Part shown: positions 1 through 9,104 of the stretch, in pieces
Position numbering within the stretch: the first letter of the stretch is position 1
Layout of the letters: each line of letters opens with the position of its first letter
Assembly (NCBI GenBank): GCA_035548375.1
Contig: DASZTG010000054.1
Span: forward strand, 62,001-126,000
Direction: 5' to 3'
DNA: 64,000 nt
Origin: JACQAP01 sp035548375
GTDB taxonomy: Bacteria; Pseudomonadota; Gammaproteobacteria; Burkholderiales; JACQAP01
Program-made: the position numbers and the translations under genes
Notes under the pieces: model-generated
What the model was told of the DNA's origin: nothing
Database searches by the model: none
What the model saw: only the letters and a program-made list of their open reading frames with translations

Positions 1-2404
1 AATCGAGGAAGCGCTCGTCGCCGATCGAGGCGCCGGACAGGTTGATGGCGTAGACGGCCGGCCCGGTCTCCTGCTCCGCCTGCTGGCGCGCGATGATCGC
101 GAACGCGTTTCTCACCACCCAGCGATCGATCGAGGGCATCAGGTTGTAGCGCTCCGCCGCAGGGATGAAGGCCATCGGCGGGACCAGCTCGCCCTTCTCG
201 TCGAGCATGCGTATCAGGATTTCGCAGTGGTCGTGGAGCTTGTGCGCGGGGTCGAGGCCGGCGATGTCCTGCGAGTAGAGCACGAACCGGTCTTCCTCGA
301 GCGCCTTCTGCAGGCGCCCGATCCATTCCATTTCCCCCTGGCGGATCGACAGCTCGCTGTCCTCGGCGTGGTAGAGCTGCACGCGATTGCGTCCATTCTC
401 CTTGGCGAGGTAGCAGGCGGTGTCCGCCGCGCTGAGGACGTCCGCAAGCGTGAACAGCCCGTGCTCGATGTTCACGAGCCCGATGCTGACGCTGACGTTG
501 AACGAGCGCGACTCCCAGGCGAAATGGCATTCCGCCACGGTCTGGCGAAGTTCCTCCGCGATGCGCTGCGAGTTTTCCGGCGCGCAGTTCTCGAGCAGCA
601 CGCCGAACTCGTCGCCGCCCAGGCGTCCCAGCGTGTCGCCTTCGCGCAGGCGCCGCTGCAGCACGGAGCTGACCTGGCGCAGGAGCTGGTCGCCCGCGGC
701 GTGCCCGCAGGTGTCGTTGACGATCTTGAACTGGTCGAGGTCGAGGTACATTACGCCGTGGTGCCGGCCCAGCTGCGCGGCGCTTTTCAGCGCAAGGCCG
801 AGCCTGCGCTCGAATTCGCTGCGGTTGATGAGGCCCGTCAGCGAATCGTGGCTGGCCTGGTAGGAGAGCTTGGCCACGTACTGACGTTCGCGGCTGACGT
901 CGTGGAGCACCAGCACCACGCCGGAAATCTCCCCGGTGCGCGCCCGGATCGGCGCCGCGGATTGCATGATGGGGATCTCGGTACCGTCGTTGCGCACGAG
1001 CAGCATGGTCGAGGCCGCCTCGATGGCGCGTTCCTCGCGCAATACCATCTCGATCGGGTTCGGCGCGACCTTGCGGTTGGCCTCATCGACCATGCGCAGG
1101 ATCGCCTGCATCGGCAGTCCCTTGGCGTTCGCCGTGGTCCAGCCGGTGAGCTGTTCTGCGACGGGATTCAGGTACTCGACCCAGCCGTCGGTGTCGGTCG
1201 TGATGACGCCGTCGGCGATGGAGGCGAGCGTGACGAGCGCCCGCTCTTTCTCCACGAACAAGTCCATCGCCGCCTGGCGGCGGTCGGTCATGTCGGTGAT
1301 CGAGCCCGACATGCGCACGGCCCGCCCGATGGAATCGCGCACGGATTGCCCGCGGGCGCGGAACCAGCGGTATTCGCCGGATTTGGTCTCGTAGCGCACT
1401 TCCACGTCGAAGATCGCGCCGTTCTTCAGGTGGCTGATCAGGGCCGCTTCCAGGGCCGCGCGGTCGTCCGGATGCACCCTCGCCTTGAGCTTTTCCAGCG
1501 TGTTGCCCAATTCCAGCTCGTCGAAGCCCAGCAATTGTTCGAAACGCGGCGAAAAGTAGGCCGCGTCGCTCACGGTATTCCAGTCCCACAGGCCGTCGTT
1601 GCTTCCCGCGACGGCGAGGTCGAAACGCTCCTGGCTCAGCTTGAGGGCCTTCTCCGCCCTTTCCCGGTGTCGCAGCATGCGGCGCGAAAGCAGGATGCCG
1701 ATGGGAACGAGGATCACCGCCGCGGCAAGGTTGGCGACCAGCAGCAGGTCTTTCGTTTTCCTCGTCGCATCACCCAGCGTCCGCGTGAACCGGTCCGTCA
1801 AGGGCGTCAGGCGCGTGTCGATTTCGAGCAGGCGCTCGCGGTACGCACGCATCATGGCAGGCGTATATCGCCCGGTCGAAATGTTCTCGTGCAGCTCTTC
1901 GGCGACGGTGGCGAGCTCGCTGATGTAACCGTCCCCCTCCGTCCACAAGTCGATGACCGCCGCCATGAAATCGATGTGCCGGAAGCGCCGGAACAGCATC
2001 ACCAGGCCGGGAACGTCGTCCGGATGGTTGCGCCCTTCGATGAATCCCTGCCACACCGCCGCCAGGTCGGGCGTGTCCTTTTCCAGCTCCAGGCGGGCCT
2101 TGCGATCCCCGATCGGGATGGCGATCGCCTCCCGATAGGCGTCGTAGTCGGCGGCGTTGCGGCTTTCGGTGTAATGCAGCAGGTGGAACATCGCGCGTTT
2201 CTGGCCCTTGGACCAGAGGCTTTCGCCTTCCGAGTAGGATCGCGCCGCCACGAGGATGCTCATGCTCTCGGCTGACAGCATCAGCAGCACGATGACGATG
2301 ACGAGGAACGGCCAGATGATGGGCAGCAGGCGCCAGCTGTCCGGCAATACGTCCAGCAGCCGGCTGCGCATGCCGGTCACCTCATCGGCGGCTTGGGATT
2401 GCAT
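1..2404 (-). CDS. Membrane PAS-PAS-GGDEF-EAL cyclic-di-GMP protein (3' end outside window)
   Basis: The gene is read from 2404 leftwards and runs off the window inside its EAL domain. The N-terminus has a membrane segment at about residues 27-47, a soluble stretch of about 170 residues and a second membrane segment near 219-240, so the stretch between them is probably periplasmic. Two PAS-like domains follow (about 275-372 and 385-495). Then comes a diguanylate cyclase domain with an intact RLGGDEF motif (GGDEF near 596-600). The EAL phosphodiesterase domain begins with an ALEEDRFVLYSQ segment and includes the FIPAAERY region. An intact GGDEF suggests c-di-GMP synthesis; the part seen cannot show whether the EAL domain is active. 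The start ATG has AGGGGTGG upstream. Likely a sensor coupling an extracytoplasmic signal to c-di-GMP; the ligand is unknown. Confidence 0.9.
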   Translation of the reverse strand, partial: MQSQAADEVTGMRSRLLDVLPDSWRLLPIIWPFLVIVIVLLMLSAESMSILVAARSYSEGESLWSKGQKRAMFHLLHYTESRNAADYDAYREAIAIPIGDRKARLELEKDTPDLAAVWQGFIEGRNHPDDVPGLVMLFRRFRHIDFMAAVIDLWTEGDGYISELATVAEELHENISTGRYTPAMMRAYRERLLEIDTRLTPLTDRFTRTLGDATRKTKDLLLVANLAAAVILVPIGILLSRRMLRHRERAEKALKLSQERFDLAVAGSNDGLWDWNTVSDAAYFSPRFEQLLGFDELELGNTLEKLKARVHPDDRAALEAALISHLKNGAIFDVEVRYETKSGEYRWFRARGQSVRDSIGRAVRMSGSITDMTDRRQAAMDLFVEKERALVTLASIADGVITTDTDGWVEYLNPVAEQLTGWTTANAKGLPMQAILRMVDEANRKVAPNPIEMVLREERAIEAASTMLLVRNDGTEIPIMQSAAPIRARTGEISGVVLVLHDVSRERQYVAKLSYQASHDSLTGLINRSEFERRLGLALKSAAQLGRHHGVMYLDLDQFKIVNDTCGHAAGDQLLRQVSSVLQRRLREGDTLGRLGGDEFGVLLENCAPENSQRIAEELRQTVAECHFAWESRSFNVSVSIGLVNIEHGLFTLADVLSAADTACYLAKENGRNRVQLYHAEDSELSIRQGEMEWIGRLQKALEEDRFVLYSQDIAGLDPAHKLHDHCEILIRMLDEKGELVPPMAFIPAAERYNLMPSIDRWVVRNAFAIIARQQAEQETGPAVYAINLSGASIGDERFLD

Positions 2405-2577
2405 GCGTCATCCACCCCTGTGGCCTGGAATCCGGACGCGGAACCGGGCGGTCCGCACCAAACCATGCTGCCCTGCACTCGACACCGATACCATCATCTG
2501 CTTGTTATCGTGGGAATTCACGTTCAACCCTCCCAACAACGGGCAAAAACGCGTACTTCTTTAGGCGTATGCCGGGC

Positions 2578-3543
2578 TCATGTGAATGCCTGCTCCAGTT
2601 CCCGCATGACCGACGCGACGGGCGGCAAATCATGCACAAGCCCGACCGACTGGCCTGCGTAAAGCGCGAACGCTTCGATGTCGCCGGATGCCCCTTGCAT
2701 CGGCGCGGGTACGCCGTAACGCGGAATCGGCCGGCCGTCGGGATAAGCCCCGATGACTTCGCCTTCCCCGGGACGCCGCCCGGTATCCGGCCGCCCGGCT
2801 TGCTCCCACATCTCGACGGTCGAATTCCGTAGCGCCCGATGCGGTGCGTCCGGCCAGCCCTGGTCGAAGAGCGTCGTGTAGACCGTATCCGTGGCGCGGG
2901 CGGATACGAGCCGCCGCTTGAAATCATCATGCGCACCCGACTCCCGCGTGGCCAGGAAACGCGTGCCCAGCCACACGCCTTTCGCACCCAATGCCAGGGC
3001 AGCGCGCACGCCGCGCGCGTCCGCGATGCCGCCGGCGGCGACTACCGGCATTTCGGGCACGGCGTCGCAGACGAGCGGCACCAGCACCATCGTGCTCACC
3101 GTGGACCATACGTGGCCGCCGGATTCCACGCCCTGCACGACGATGATGTCGACGCCGAGGTCGGCGACCCGCCGCGCCTCTTCCGGGCTCGCGACCGTTT
3201 GCATGACGATGGCACCGGCCTCTTTCGCCCGCCTTACGTAGGGCGACGGATCGCCCCAGAACAACGAGATCGCCCGTACGCCCTCCTCGAGCGCGATATC
3301 CAGGCGCTGGCGCTGGTCCCAGGGCATGGCGAGGTTCACGGCGAACGGGCCGGAAGTGAGCGCGCGCGTGAGGCGAATCTTTCCCCTCATGACGTCCGGG
3401 TCATCCCAACTCGTTCCCAGCATGCCCAGGCCGCCGGCATTCGTTACGGCAGCGGCCAGCTCCGGCGGGGCCGTGCGTCCCATCGGCGCCTGCAGGATCG
3501 GCAGGCGGATCCGAAGCAGTTCTGCAATCGGGTTAGTTTTCAT
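2578..3543 (-). CDS. Nitronate monooxygenase family FMN flavoprotein
   Basis: Protein of about 321 residues with the 2-nitropropane dioxygenase/nitronate monooxygenase TIM-barrel signature: LPILQAPMG near the start, NAGGLGMLG, the VVQGVESGGH loop and AAGGIADARG followed by LGAKGVWLGTRF, which bind FMN phosphate. The family oxidises alkyl nitronates to carbonyl compounds and nitrite, but many members have unknown substrates. I chose the ATG at 3543, which has TAGGGCC just upstream; an in-frame ATG at 3561 would add six residues but lacks a ribosome site. It stands alone, divergent from the glycine-zipper gene. Confidence 0.85.
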   Translation of the reverse strand: MKTNPIAELLRIRLPILQAPMGRTAPPELAAAVTNAGGLGMLGTSWDDPDVMRGKIRLTRALTSGPFAVNLAMPWDQRQRLDIALEEGVRAISLFWGDPSPYVRRAKEAGAIVMQTVASPEEARRVADLGVDIIVVQGVESGGHVWSTVSTMVLVPLVCDAVPEMPVVAAGGIADARGVRAALALGAKGVWLGTRFLATRESGAHDDFKRRLVSARATDTVYTTLFDQGWPDAPHRALRNSTVEMWEQAGRPDTGRRPGEGEVIGAYPDGRPIPRYGVPAPMQGASGDIEAFALYAGQSVGLVHDLPPVASVMRELEQAFT

Positions 3544-3668
3544 GGCCCTATGATGATGCATGGCTGGCGCGCATGCGGGAAGGGGAGTAACGAATTGTCA
3601 CGCCGTAAACGCCGGGATGGGTCGCCCGTTTTTGGATGCGTAAATCACGTACTGGATGGAGGTAGATC

Positions 3669-4271
3669 GTGAAAGTCGCAATTGCTGCCCCCTTGCTGCT
3701 GACCACGCTGGCCGCGCCCGCGTTCGCCGCGGACTATTTGGACAGCGCCCCGGTGGTATCGAGCGTGCCCATGTATCAGACGGTCGCGCAGCCGCAGCAG
3801 CAATGCTGGTCGGATTCCGTGACGACGTATGAAGAGCATCGTTCGCCGGCCGGGGTGCTGATCGGCGGCGTGACCGGTGGCCTGCTGGGCAACACGATCG
3901 GCCGCGGCAACGGACGCGTCGCGGCTACCGTCGTCGGCGCCATGGTCGGCGCGGTCGTCGGCGACAACATCGCGAATCGCGACAACCAGCCGGTCGCGGT
4001 GACGCGCCCGGTCGAGCGCTGCCAGACCGTGCAGAGCTACCGCCAGGTTTTGACCGGCTACCAGGTCACGTACAACTACAACGGCCGCAATACGACCGTC
4101 GTGCTTCCCTACGACCCCGGTCCGCGCGTGCCCGTCGAAGTCGGAATCCGCGGAATTCCGGCGGGCACCTACGTCGCCCCGGCCGCAGCCAACGTCGTTT
4201 ACGAACGCCCCGCCCCGATCTGGGAACAAACGCCCTACAAGCGGCCGCGTCCCGCGGATTGGGAACACTAA
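3669..4271 (+). CDS. Glycine-zipper 2TM-domain envelope protein
   Basis: 200 residues starting at a GTG behind a strong GGAGGT site. A signal peptide ends near APAFAAD (cleavage about residue 20). Residues about 60-105 form a glycine zipper (GVLIGGVTGG, then VVGAMVGAVVGD), the pattern of the Rickettsia 17-kDa antigen/glycine zipper 2TM family. The C-terminal half is rich in Tyr, Pro and Val and has a CQTVQSYRQ segment common in these proteins. No lipobox cysteine is visible, so it is probably periplasmic or outer-membrane associated without a lipid anchor. Function unknown; family members affect envelope integrity. A clear terminator follows. Confidence 0.8.
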   Translation: MKVAIAAPLLLTTLAAPAFAADYLDSAPVVSSVPMYQTVAQPQQQCWSDSVTTYEEHRSPAGVLIGGVTGGLLGNTIGRGNGRVAATVVGAMVGAVVGDNIANRDNQPVAVTRPVERCQTVQSYRQVLTGYQVTYNYNGRNTTVVLPYDPGPRVPVEVGIRGIPAGTYVAPAAANVVYERPAPIWEQTPYKRPRPADWEH

Positions 4272-4302
4272 AACCGCGAAGATTTTTCGTCTCCCCCTGT
4301 TA

Positions 4303-4329
4303 GGGCGCCTTCGGGCGCCCGTTTTTTTT
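4303..4329 (+). terminator. Rho-independent terminator
   Basis: A perfect 7-bp GC stem (GGGCGCC/GGCGCCC, 4303-4309 and 4314-4320) closes a TTCG tetraloop and is followed by eight T residues (4322-4329). It lies 31 bases after the glycine-zipper gene and separates it from pepN. Confidence 0.93.
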
Positions 4330-4407
4330 GACGGGCCGCCGGCAGGCGCGCAAGGAACGCCGCGGTAAAATTTGCTGTCCATCCGCACATTGCCGCCGCG
4401 AATCATC

Positions 4408-7053
4408 ATGCTGACCGAAAATCCCAAGACGATTTACCTGAAGGACTACACGCCGCCGGCTTTCCTGGTATCCACCATCGACCTCGATGTGAACCTGCGC
4501 GACGACGACGCGCTGGTCGGCGCGAAGCTCTCGATCGTGCGCAATCCGGACGCCGCCGATCGCAAGGCCCCGCTGGCGCTCGACGGCGACGAGCTGGAAC
4601 TCATTTCGGTCGCACTCGACGGCAGGACGCTCGCCGCGGGCGAATACGCTTGCTCCGGCGAACGCCTCGAGATCGCCGGCGTCCCGGACCGGTTCACGCT
4701 CGAGACCAGCGTGCGCATCCGTCCGAGGCAGAACACCAAGCTCATGGGCCTGTATGCGTCCAAGGACGGCTATTTCACGCAATGCGAAGCGGAGGGATTC
4801 CGGCGCATCACGTATTTCCCGGACCGGCCGGACGTGATGTCGCGCTACACCAATACCATCCACGCCGACAAATCCACCTATCCCGTGCTGTTGTCGAACG
4901 GCAACCAGGTCGCTGCAGGCGATGAAGCCGGCGGCAGGCACTGGTCCAAATGGGAAGATCCATTTCCGAAGCCCGCCTACCTGTTCGCGATGGTCGCAGG
5001 CAAGCTCGACAAGCTGGACAGCGATTTCGTCACGCGATCTGGCCGCAAGGTGAAGCTCGCGGTCTACGTCGAACCGGGCAAGCTCGATCAGTGCGGCTTT
5101 GCCATGGAAGCGCTCAAACGGGCCATGAAGTGGGACGAGGAGGTGTTCGGCCTCGAGCTCGATCTCGACCAGTACATGATCGTCGCGGTCGGCGACTTCA
5201 ACATGGGCGCCATGGAAAACAAGGGCCTGAACATCTTCAACACGAAATATGTGCTGGCGCGGGCGGACACCGCGACGGACACGGATTTCATGTTCCTGGA
5301 CCGCGTGGTCGCGCACGAGTATTTCCACAACTGGACCGGCAATCGCGTCACCTGCCGCGACTGGTTCCAGCTCTCGCTGAAGGAAGGCCTGACGGTTTTC
5401 CGCGACCAGGAATACGGCGCCGACACGTACTCGCGCCCGGTCCAGCGCATCCAAGAAGTGCGCTCGCTGCGCGGAGCCCAGTTTCCCGAGGATGCAGGCC
5501 CGATGGCCCACCCCGTGCGCCCCTCTTCGTACATGGAGATCAGCAATTTCTACACGGCCACCGTCTACGAAAAGGGCGCCGAGGTCGTGCGCATGATCCA
5601 TACGCTGATCGGGGCGGATAGTTTCCGCAAGGGCATGGACCTGTATTTCCAGCGGCACGACGGCCAGGCGGTGCGCACCGAAGAATTCGCGCAGGCAATG
5701 CAGGATGCGTCGGGCGTTGACCTGACACAATTCAAGCGCTGGTATGAGCAGGCCGGCACGCCGGTGCTGCGCGCACGCGGAAAGTACGACGCAGCCGCGA
5801 AAAGGTACACCCTGAACGTCGAGCAATCCTGCCCGCCGACGCCGGGACAGGATGCCAAGCAGCCTTTCCACATTCCGTTTGCCATCGGCCTGGTGGGTCC
5901 CGACGGCAAGGACATGCCGCTGCAACTTGCCGGAGAATCATCCGCGGCAAGCGGCACGCGCGTGCTTTCGATCACCCAGGCCGCGCAGACATTCGAGTTC
6001 ATCGGCGTCGCCAAACAACCGGTGCCCTCGCTCCTGCGGGGATTCTCGGCCCCGGTCAATCTCGGCATCGACTACGACGACGGCGACCTCACCCACTTGA
6101 TGGCGCACGACTCCGATGCATTCAATCGCTGGGAAGCCGGCCAGCGGCTGTCGCTGAACCTGTTGTTGCGCAACATCGGAGAATTTCGCCAGGGACGCGC
6201 GCCGCAATACCCCGACTCCTTCGTCAAGGCTTTCGGCCGCCTGCTCGCCGACGCATCGAAGGACCCGGCCTTCGCGGCCGAAGCCCTGTCGCTGCCGTCC
6301 GAAGGCTACCTCGCGGAACAGATGGATGAGATCGATCCCGATGCGATCCATCTCGCGCGCCGGTCGCTGCGCAAGCACATCGCGTCTTCGCTGCGAAGCC
6401 AACTGCTCGCCGCATACGATGCCTCGAACTCGCCGCGACCGTACAGCCCGGACGCCCGCTCCGCCGGACAACGCGCGTTGCGCAACCTCTGCCTCGGGTA
6501 CTTGATGGAGGCCGAGGATGCGCAGGTTCGCAAGTTGTGCGTCGCCCAGTTCGATAGCGCCGACAACATGACCGACTCGATGGCTGCGTTGTCCGCCCTG
6601 GCCAATGCCGAGGGGAGCGAGCGCGAGAGTGCGCTGCTGAAGTTCTACGAGAAATGGAAGGACGAGCCGCTGGTGCTCGACAAGTGGTTTGCCGTCCAGG
6701 CCACGTCGCGGCTGCCGGATACGCTGTCCGCGGTGCGCAGGCTGATGCTGCATCCGGCGTTCACGCTGAAAAACCCCAACCGCGTGCGCTCCGTGGTCAG
6801 CAGTTTCTGCCACGGCAACCAGGTGCGTTTCCATGCGGCGGACGGCTCCGGCTACGCGTTCGGCGCGGAACAGGTCATCGCGCTGGATCCGCTGAATCCC
6901 CAGGTCGCTGCCCGCCTCGCGCGTTGCTTCGACCGCTGGAAAAAATTCGACGCCGCGCGGCAGGCGCACGCGAAAGCCGCGCTGGAAAGCATCCGCGACG
7001 CCGATGCGCTTTCGAAGGACACCATGGAAATCGTCACGCGCTCGCTCGCTTGA
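4408..7053 (+). CDS. pepN: Aminopeptidase N (M1 family zinc metallopeptidase)
   Basis: About 881 residues, the usual length of proteobacterial PepN. It cleaves N-terminal residues from peptides in the cytoplasm. Visible M1 signatures are the GAMEN exopeptidase motif (residues 267-271), the zinc site HEYFH (303-307) and, 19 residues on, the ligand Glu in SLKEGLT. The C-terminal half is the alpha-helical PepN cap. The longest frame begins at a TTG at 4372, but the ATG at 4408 begins the sequence that aligns with PepN (LTENPKTIYLKDY), so it is preferred. An ArsC-like gene follows after 12 bases and is probably co-transcribed. Confidence 0.96.
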   Translation: MLTENPKTIYLKDYTPPAFLVSTIDLDVNLRDDDALVGAKLSIVRNPDAADRKAPLALDGDELELISVALDGRTLAAGEYACSGERLEIAGVPDRFTLETSVRIRPRQNTKLMGLYASKDGYFTQCEAEGFRRITYFPDRPDVMSRYTNTIHADKSTYPVLLSNGNQVAAGDEAGGRHWSKWEDPFPKPAYLFAMVAGKLDKLDSDFVTRSGRKVKLAVYVEPGKLDQCGFAMEALKRAMKWDEEVFGLELDLDQYMIVAVGDFNMGAMENKGLNIFNTKYVLARADTATDTDFMFLDRVVAHEYFHNWTGNRVTCRDWFQLSLKEGLTVFRDQEYGADTYSRPVQRIQEVRSLRGAQFPEDAGPMAHPVRPSSYMEISNFYTATVYEKGAEVVRMIHTLIGADSFRKGMDLYFQRHDGQAVRTEEFAQAMQDASGVDLTQFKRWYEQAGTPVLRARGKYDAAAKRYTLNVEQSCPPTPGQDAKQPFHIPFAIGLVGPDGKDMPLQLAGESSAASGTRVLSITQAAQTFEFIGVAKQPVPSLLRGFSAPVNLGIDYDDGDLTHLMAHDSDAFNRWEAGQRLSLNLLLRNIGEFRQGRAPQYPDSFVKAFGRLLADASKDPAFAAEALSLPSEGYLAEQMDEIDPDAIHLARRSLRKHIASSLRSQLLAAYDASNSPRPYSPDARSAGQRALRNLCLGYLMEAEDAQVRKLCVAQFDSADNMTDSMAALSALANAEGSERESALLKFYEKWKDEPLVLDKWFAVQATSRLPDTLSAVRRLMLHPAFTLKNPNRVRSVVSSFCHGNQVRFHAADGSGYAFGAEQVIALDPLNPQVAARLARCFDRWKKFDAARQAHAKAALESIRDADALSKDTMEIVTRSLA

Positions 7054-7065
7054 ACAGGAATGGAC

Positions 7066-7425
7066 ATGGCCGGCAACGAACAGGCGATTACGATTTACCA
7101 CAATCCGCGATGCGGCAAGAGCCGCGCTGCGCTGGATATCCTCGAGAAAAGCGGCGTGGCGCCGCGGATCGTCGAGTACCTGAAGACACCGCCCACCCGG
7201 GATGAGCTGCGGGCGATATTGAAGAAACTGTGCATGAAGCCCGAGCAACTGGTGCGCAAGGGCGAGGACGTCTACAAGCAGAAATACGCCGGCAAACCAA
7301 TGACGGACGGGCAGTGGCTGGACGCGCTTGCGCAGGATCCCATCCTGATCGAACGCCCGATCATCCTGAAAGGCAACCGCGCGGTTATCGGACGCCCACC
7401 GGAAAACGTCAACGCGCTACTTTAG
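7066..7425 (+). CDS. ArsC/YffB-family thioredoxin-fold reductase
   Basis: About 119 residues. The motif NPRCGKSR holds the nucleophilic cysteine of glutaredoxin-type arsenate reductases, followed by EYLKTPPTRDEL, ERPIILKGNRAVIGRPPE and a C-terminal LL, all typical of ArsC. These enzymes reduce arsenate with glutathione/glutaredoxin, but many lone copies outside ars operons have no proven role. No arsB, ACR3 or arsR is adjacent. ATG 7066 is preferred over 7060 because AGGA lies six bases ahead of it. The 3' end overlaps the convergent oxyR gene by 17 bases. Confidence 0.86.
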   Translation: MAGNEQAITIYHNPRCGKSRAALDILEKSGVAPRIVEYLKTPPTRDELRAILKKLCMKPEQLVRKGEDVYKQKYAGKPMTDGQWLDALAQDPILIERPIILKGNRAVIGRPPENVNALL

Positions 7426-8368
7426 CGAGCCCGGTCTTGCGCCGCGAAGCCGGCCGTATTTTCGATTGCTCGCGATAGTGCCGCTGGAAAAACGCAGCCA
7501 GCAGCTCAACGTCGGCACGGCGGGCGCCGGCGGGTCGCGAGACCAGCGCCACCGTCCTTGACGGCACATGGCTCGAAAACGGCCTTGCGATCAGGCGCGT
7601 GCCGCGCAGTATGCCGGCCTTCAGGGTCAGCTCCGGTAGCAGCGTCACGCCGAGGCCGCCTTCCACCATCTGGATCAGCGTCGTCAGGCTGGTCGCCTCC
7701 AGCACGGCCTTTGCCCTGGCTCCGCGTGTGCCACACGCGGCGATCGCATGATCCCGCAGGCAGTGCCCCTCCTCCAGCAGCACCACGCTGCCGGGCTCGA
7801 GATCGCGCACCAGCATTTCCTTCTTGGTCGCGTTCGGATCGTCATCGCGCGCGACGAACCAGAATTCGTCCTCGAACAGCTCGGTGACCGCGAGCTCGGC
7901 CGTGTCGAACGGCAGGGCGATCAGCGCGCCGTCCAGGTCCCCGCCGCGCAGGCGTTCGAGCAAGCGTTCCGTGAGGTCTTCCCGTAGATGCAACCTGAGG
8001 CCGGGATACTCGCCGCGAAGTTTCGACGTCACGCCGGAAAGCAGGAAGGGCGCAACGGTCGGAATGACGCCCAAACGGAAGATTCCGTCCAGGGGCTTGC
8101 CGGCGCCGCGGGCCGAATCCACCAGGTCATGCGCGGACGCCAGCACCGTGCGCGCGCGCTTCGCAACTTCTTCCCCGGCCGCCGTCAGTCTCGCCCCGCG
8201 CGGGTCGCGCTCGACCAACTCGACACCGAGCAGTGATTCGAGCTCCTTGATGCCGGCCGACAACGTCGATTGCGTGACGAAGCTCGCCTCGGCGGCGGCC
8301 CTGAAGTTCAGGCGGTCGGCGACCTCGACCAGGTAACCCAGTTGCCGCAGGGAAGGAAGCGCGCTCAC
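7409..8368 (-). CDS. oxyR: Hydrogen-peroxide sensor OxyR (LysR family)
   Basis: 319 residues: LysR winged helix-turn-helix at the N-terminus (FRAAAEASFVTQSTLSAGI) and a periplasmic-binding-like sensor domain. The redox cysteines of OxyR are present as Cys203 in GHCLRDH and Cys212 in AAC, nine residues apart as in the well-studied OxyR Cys199/Cys208 pair. ATSLTTLIQMV and GLGVTLLPEL also match OxyR. In known OxyR proteins peroxide forms this disulfide and switches on peroxidase genes. It is divergent from ahpC-ahpD, its expected targets. The last 17 bases overlap the end of the ArsC-like gene. Confidence 0.95.
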   Translation of the reverse strand: MSALPSLRQLGYLVEVADRLNFRAAAEASFVTQSTLSAGIKELESLLGVELVERDPRGARLTAAGEEVAKRARTVLASAHDLVDSARGAGKPLDGIFRLGVIPTVAPFLLSGVTSKLRGEYPGLRLHLREDLTERLLERLRGGDLDGALIALPFDTAELAVTELFEDEFWFVARDDDPNATKKEMLVRDLEPGSVVLLEEGHCLRDHAIAACGTRGARAKAVLEATSLTTLIQMVEGGLGVTLLPELTLKAGILRGTRLIARPFSSHVPSRTVALVSRPAGARRADVELLAAFFQRHYREQSKIRPASRRKTGLAKVAR

Positions 8369-8386
8369 TTGTCTGTTTCGGGCTCG

Positions 8387-8441
8387 GCGATCGATCGGAT
8401 TTATCGATCAGTCTAAACGATATTTCCCGCTTTATCGATCA
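8387..8441. promoter_or_regulatory. Candidate OxyR operator between oxyR and ahpC
   Basis: The 134-base divergent gap holds two copies of TTATCGATCA at 8401-8410 and 8432-8441, 31 bases apart (about three helical turns). An inverted GATA lies between them at 8419 and a CGATCGATCG stretch at 8389-8398. Repeated ATC/GAT half-sites on one DNA face fit a tetrameric LysR regulator such as OxyR. They do not match the E. coli ATAG-N7-CTAT spacing exactly. Position and repetition support an operator; the assignment to OxyR is inferred. Confidence 0.6.
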
Positions 8442-8502
8442 CCCTGCCGGGCGCATATTCCCCCTGCGAGCACATTTCAACCAACATCCAAGGAGACTTC
8501 AA

Positions 8503-9042
8503 ATGCTGACAGTAGGCGACCGTTTACCCGCCTTCGACCTCAACGCCGTCGTTTCGATCGACCCGGACAAGGCGTTCCAGCGCATTTCCGACAAGGACAA
8601 CGCGGGCAAGTGGAAAGTGCTGTTCTTCTGGCCGAAGGACTTCACCTTCGTGTGTCCCACGGAAATCGCGGCATTCGGCAAGCTCAATACCGAGTTCAAC
8701 GATCGCGATGCCATCGTTTACGGCGCGTCGATCGACAGCGAATTCGTGCACCTCGCCTGGCGTAACAACCACGCCGACCTGAAGAACCTGCCGTTCCCGA
8801 TGCTGGCGGACATCAAGCGCGAGCTCTCGACGGCACTGGGCGTGCTCGACAAGAACGAAGGCGTCTCTATGCGCGCCACCTTCGTCATCGATCCCGAAGG
8901 CGTGATTCGCTTCGTTTCGGTGAACGACCTGAACGTCGGTCGCAATCCCGAGGAAGTGCTGCGCGTGCTGGATGCCTTGCAGACGGACGAGCTGTGCCCG
9001 TGCAACTGGAAGAAGGGCGACGAGTTCCTGAAGGCAGCTTGA
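8503..9042 (+). CDS. ahpC: AhpC-type peroxiredoxin
   Basis: 179 residues of the AhpC/TSA family. The peroxidatic cysteine is Cys51 in FTFVCPTE; Cys165 and Cys167 in the C-terminal CPCNW are resolving candidates, an arrangement known from the AhpC proteins that work with AhpD instead of AhpF. It reduces hydrogen peroxide, organic peroxides and peroxynitrite. An AAGGAGA site precedes the ATG. ahpD follows 62 bases later with its own strong ribosome site, and oxyR is divergent, which supports peroxide-induced expression. Confidence 0.95.
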   Translation: MLTVGDRLPAFDLNAVVSIDPDKAFQRISDKDNAGKWKVLFFWPKDFTFVCPTEIAAFGKLNTEFNDRDAIVYGASIDSEFVHLAWRNNHADLKNLPFPMLADIKRELSTALGVLDKNEGVSMRATFVIDPEGVIRFVSVNDLNVGRNPEEVLRVLDALQTDELCPCNWKKGDEFLKAA

Positions 9043-9104
9043 CGATGAAGCGGCCGGCCCACGAGGCCGGCCGCCCCCTGGAAATTCCCACAAGGAGGCA
9101 ACAC

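Noticed and set aside
227..2275. 682-residue plus-strand open frame
   Set aside because: It is antisense to the GGDEF-EAL gene, whose minus-strand translation has clear domains; the plus-strand protein has no recognisable fold and strong Arg/Val/Ala bias.
4300..5925. 541-residue minus-strand open frame
   Set aside because: Antisense to pepN, which has intact zinc and GAMEN motifs.
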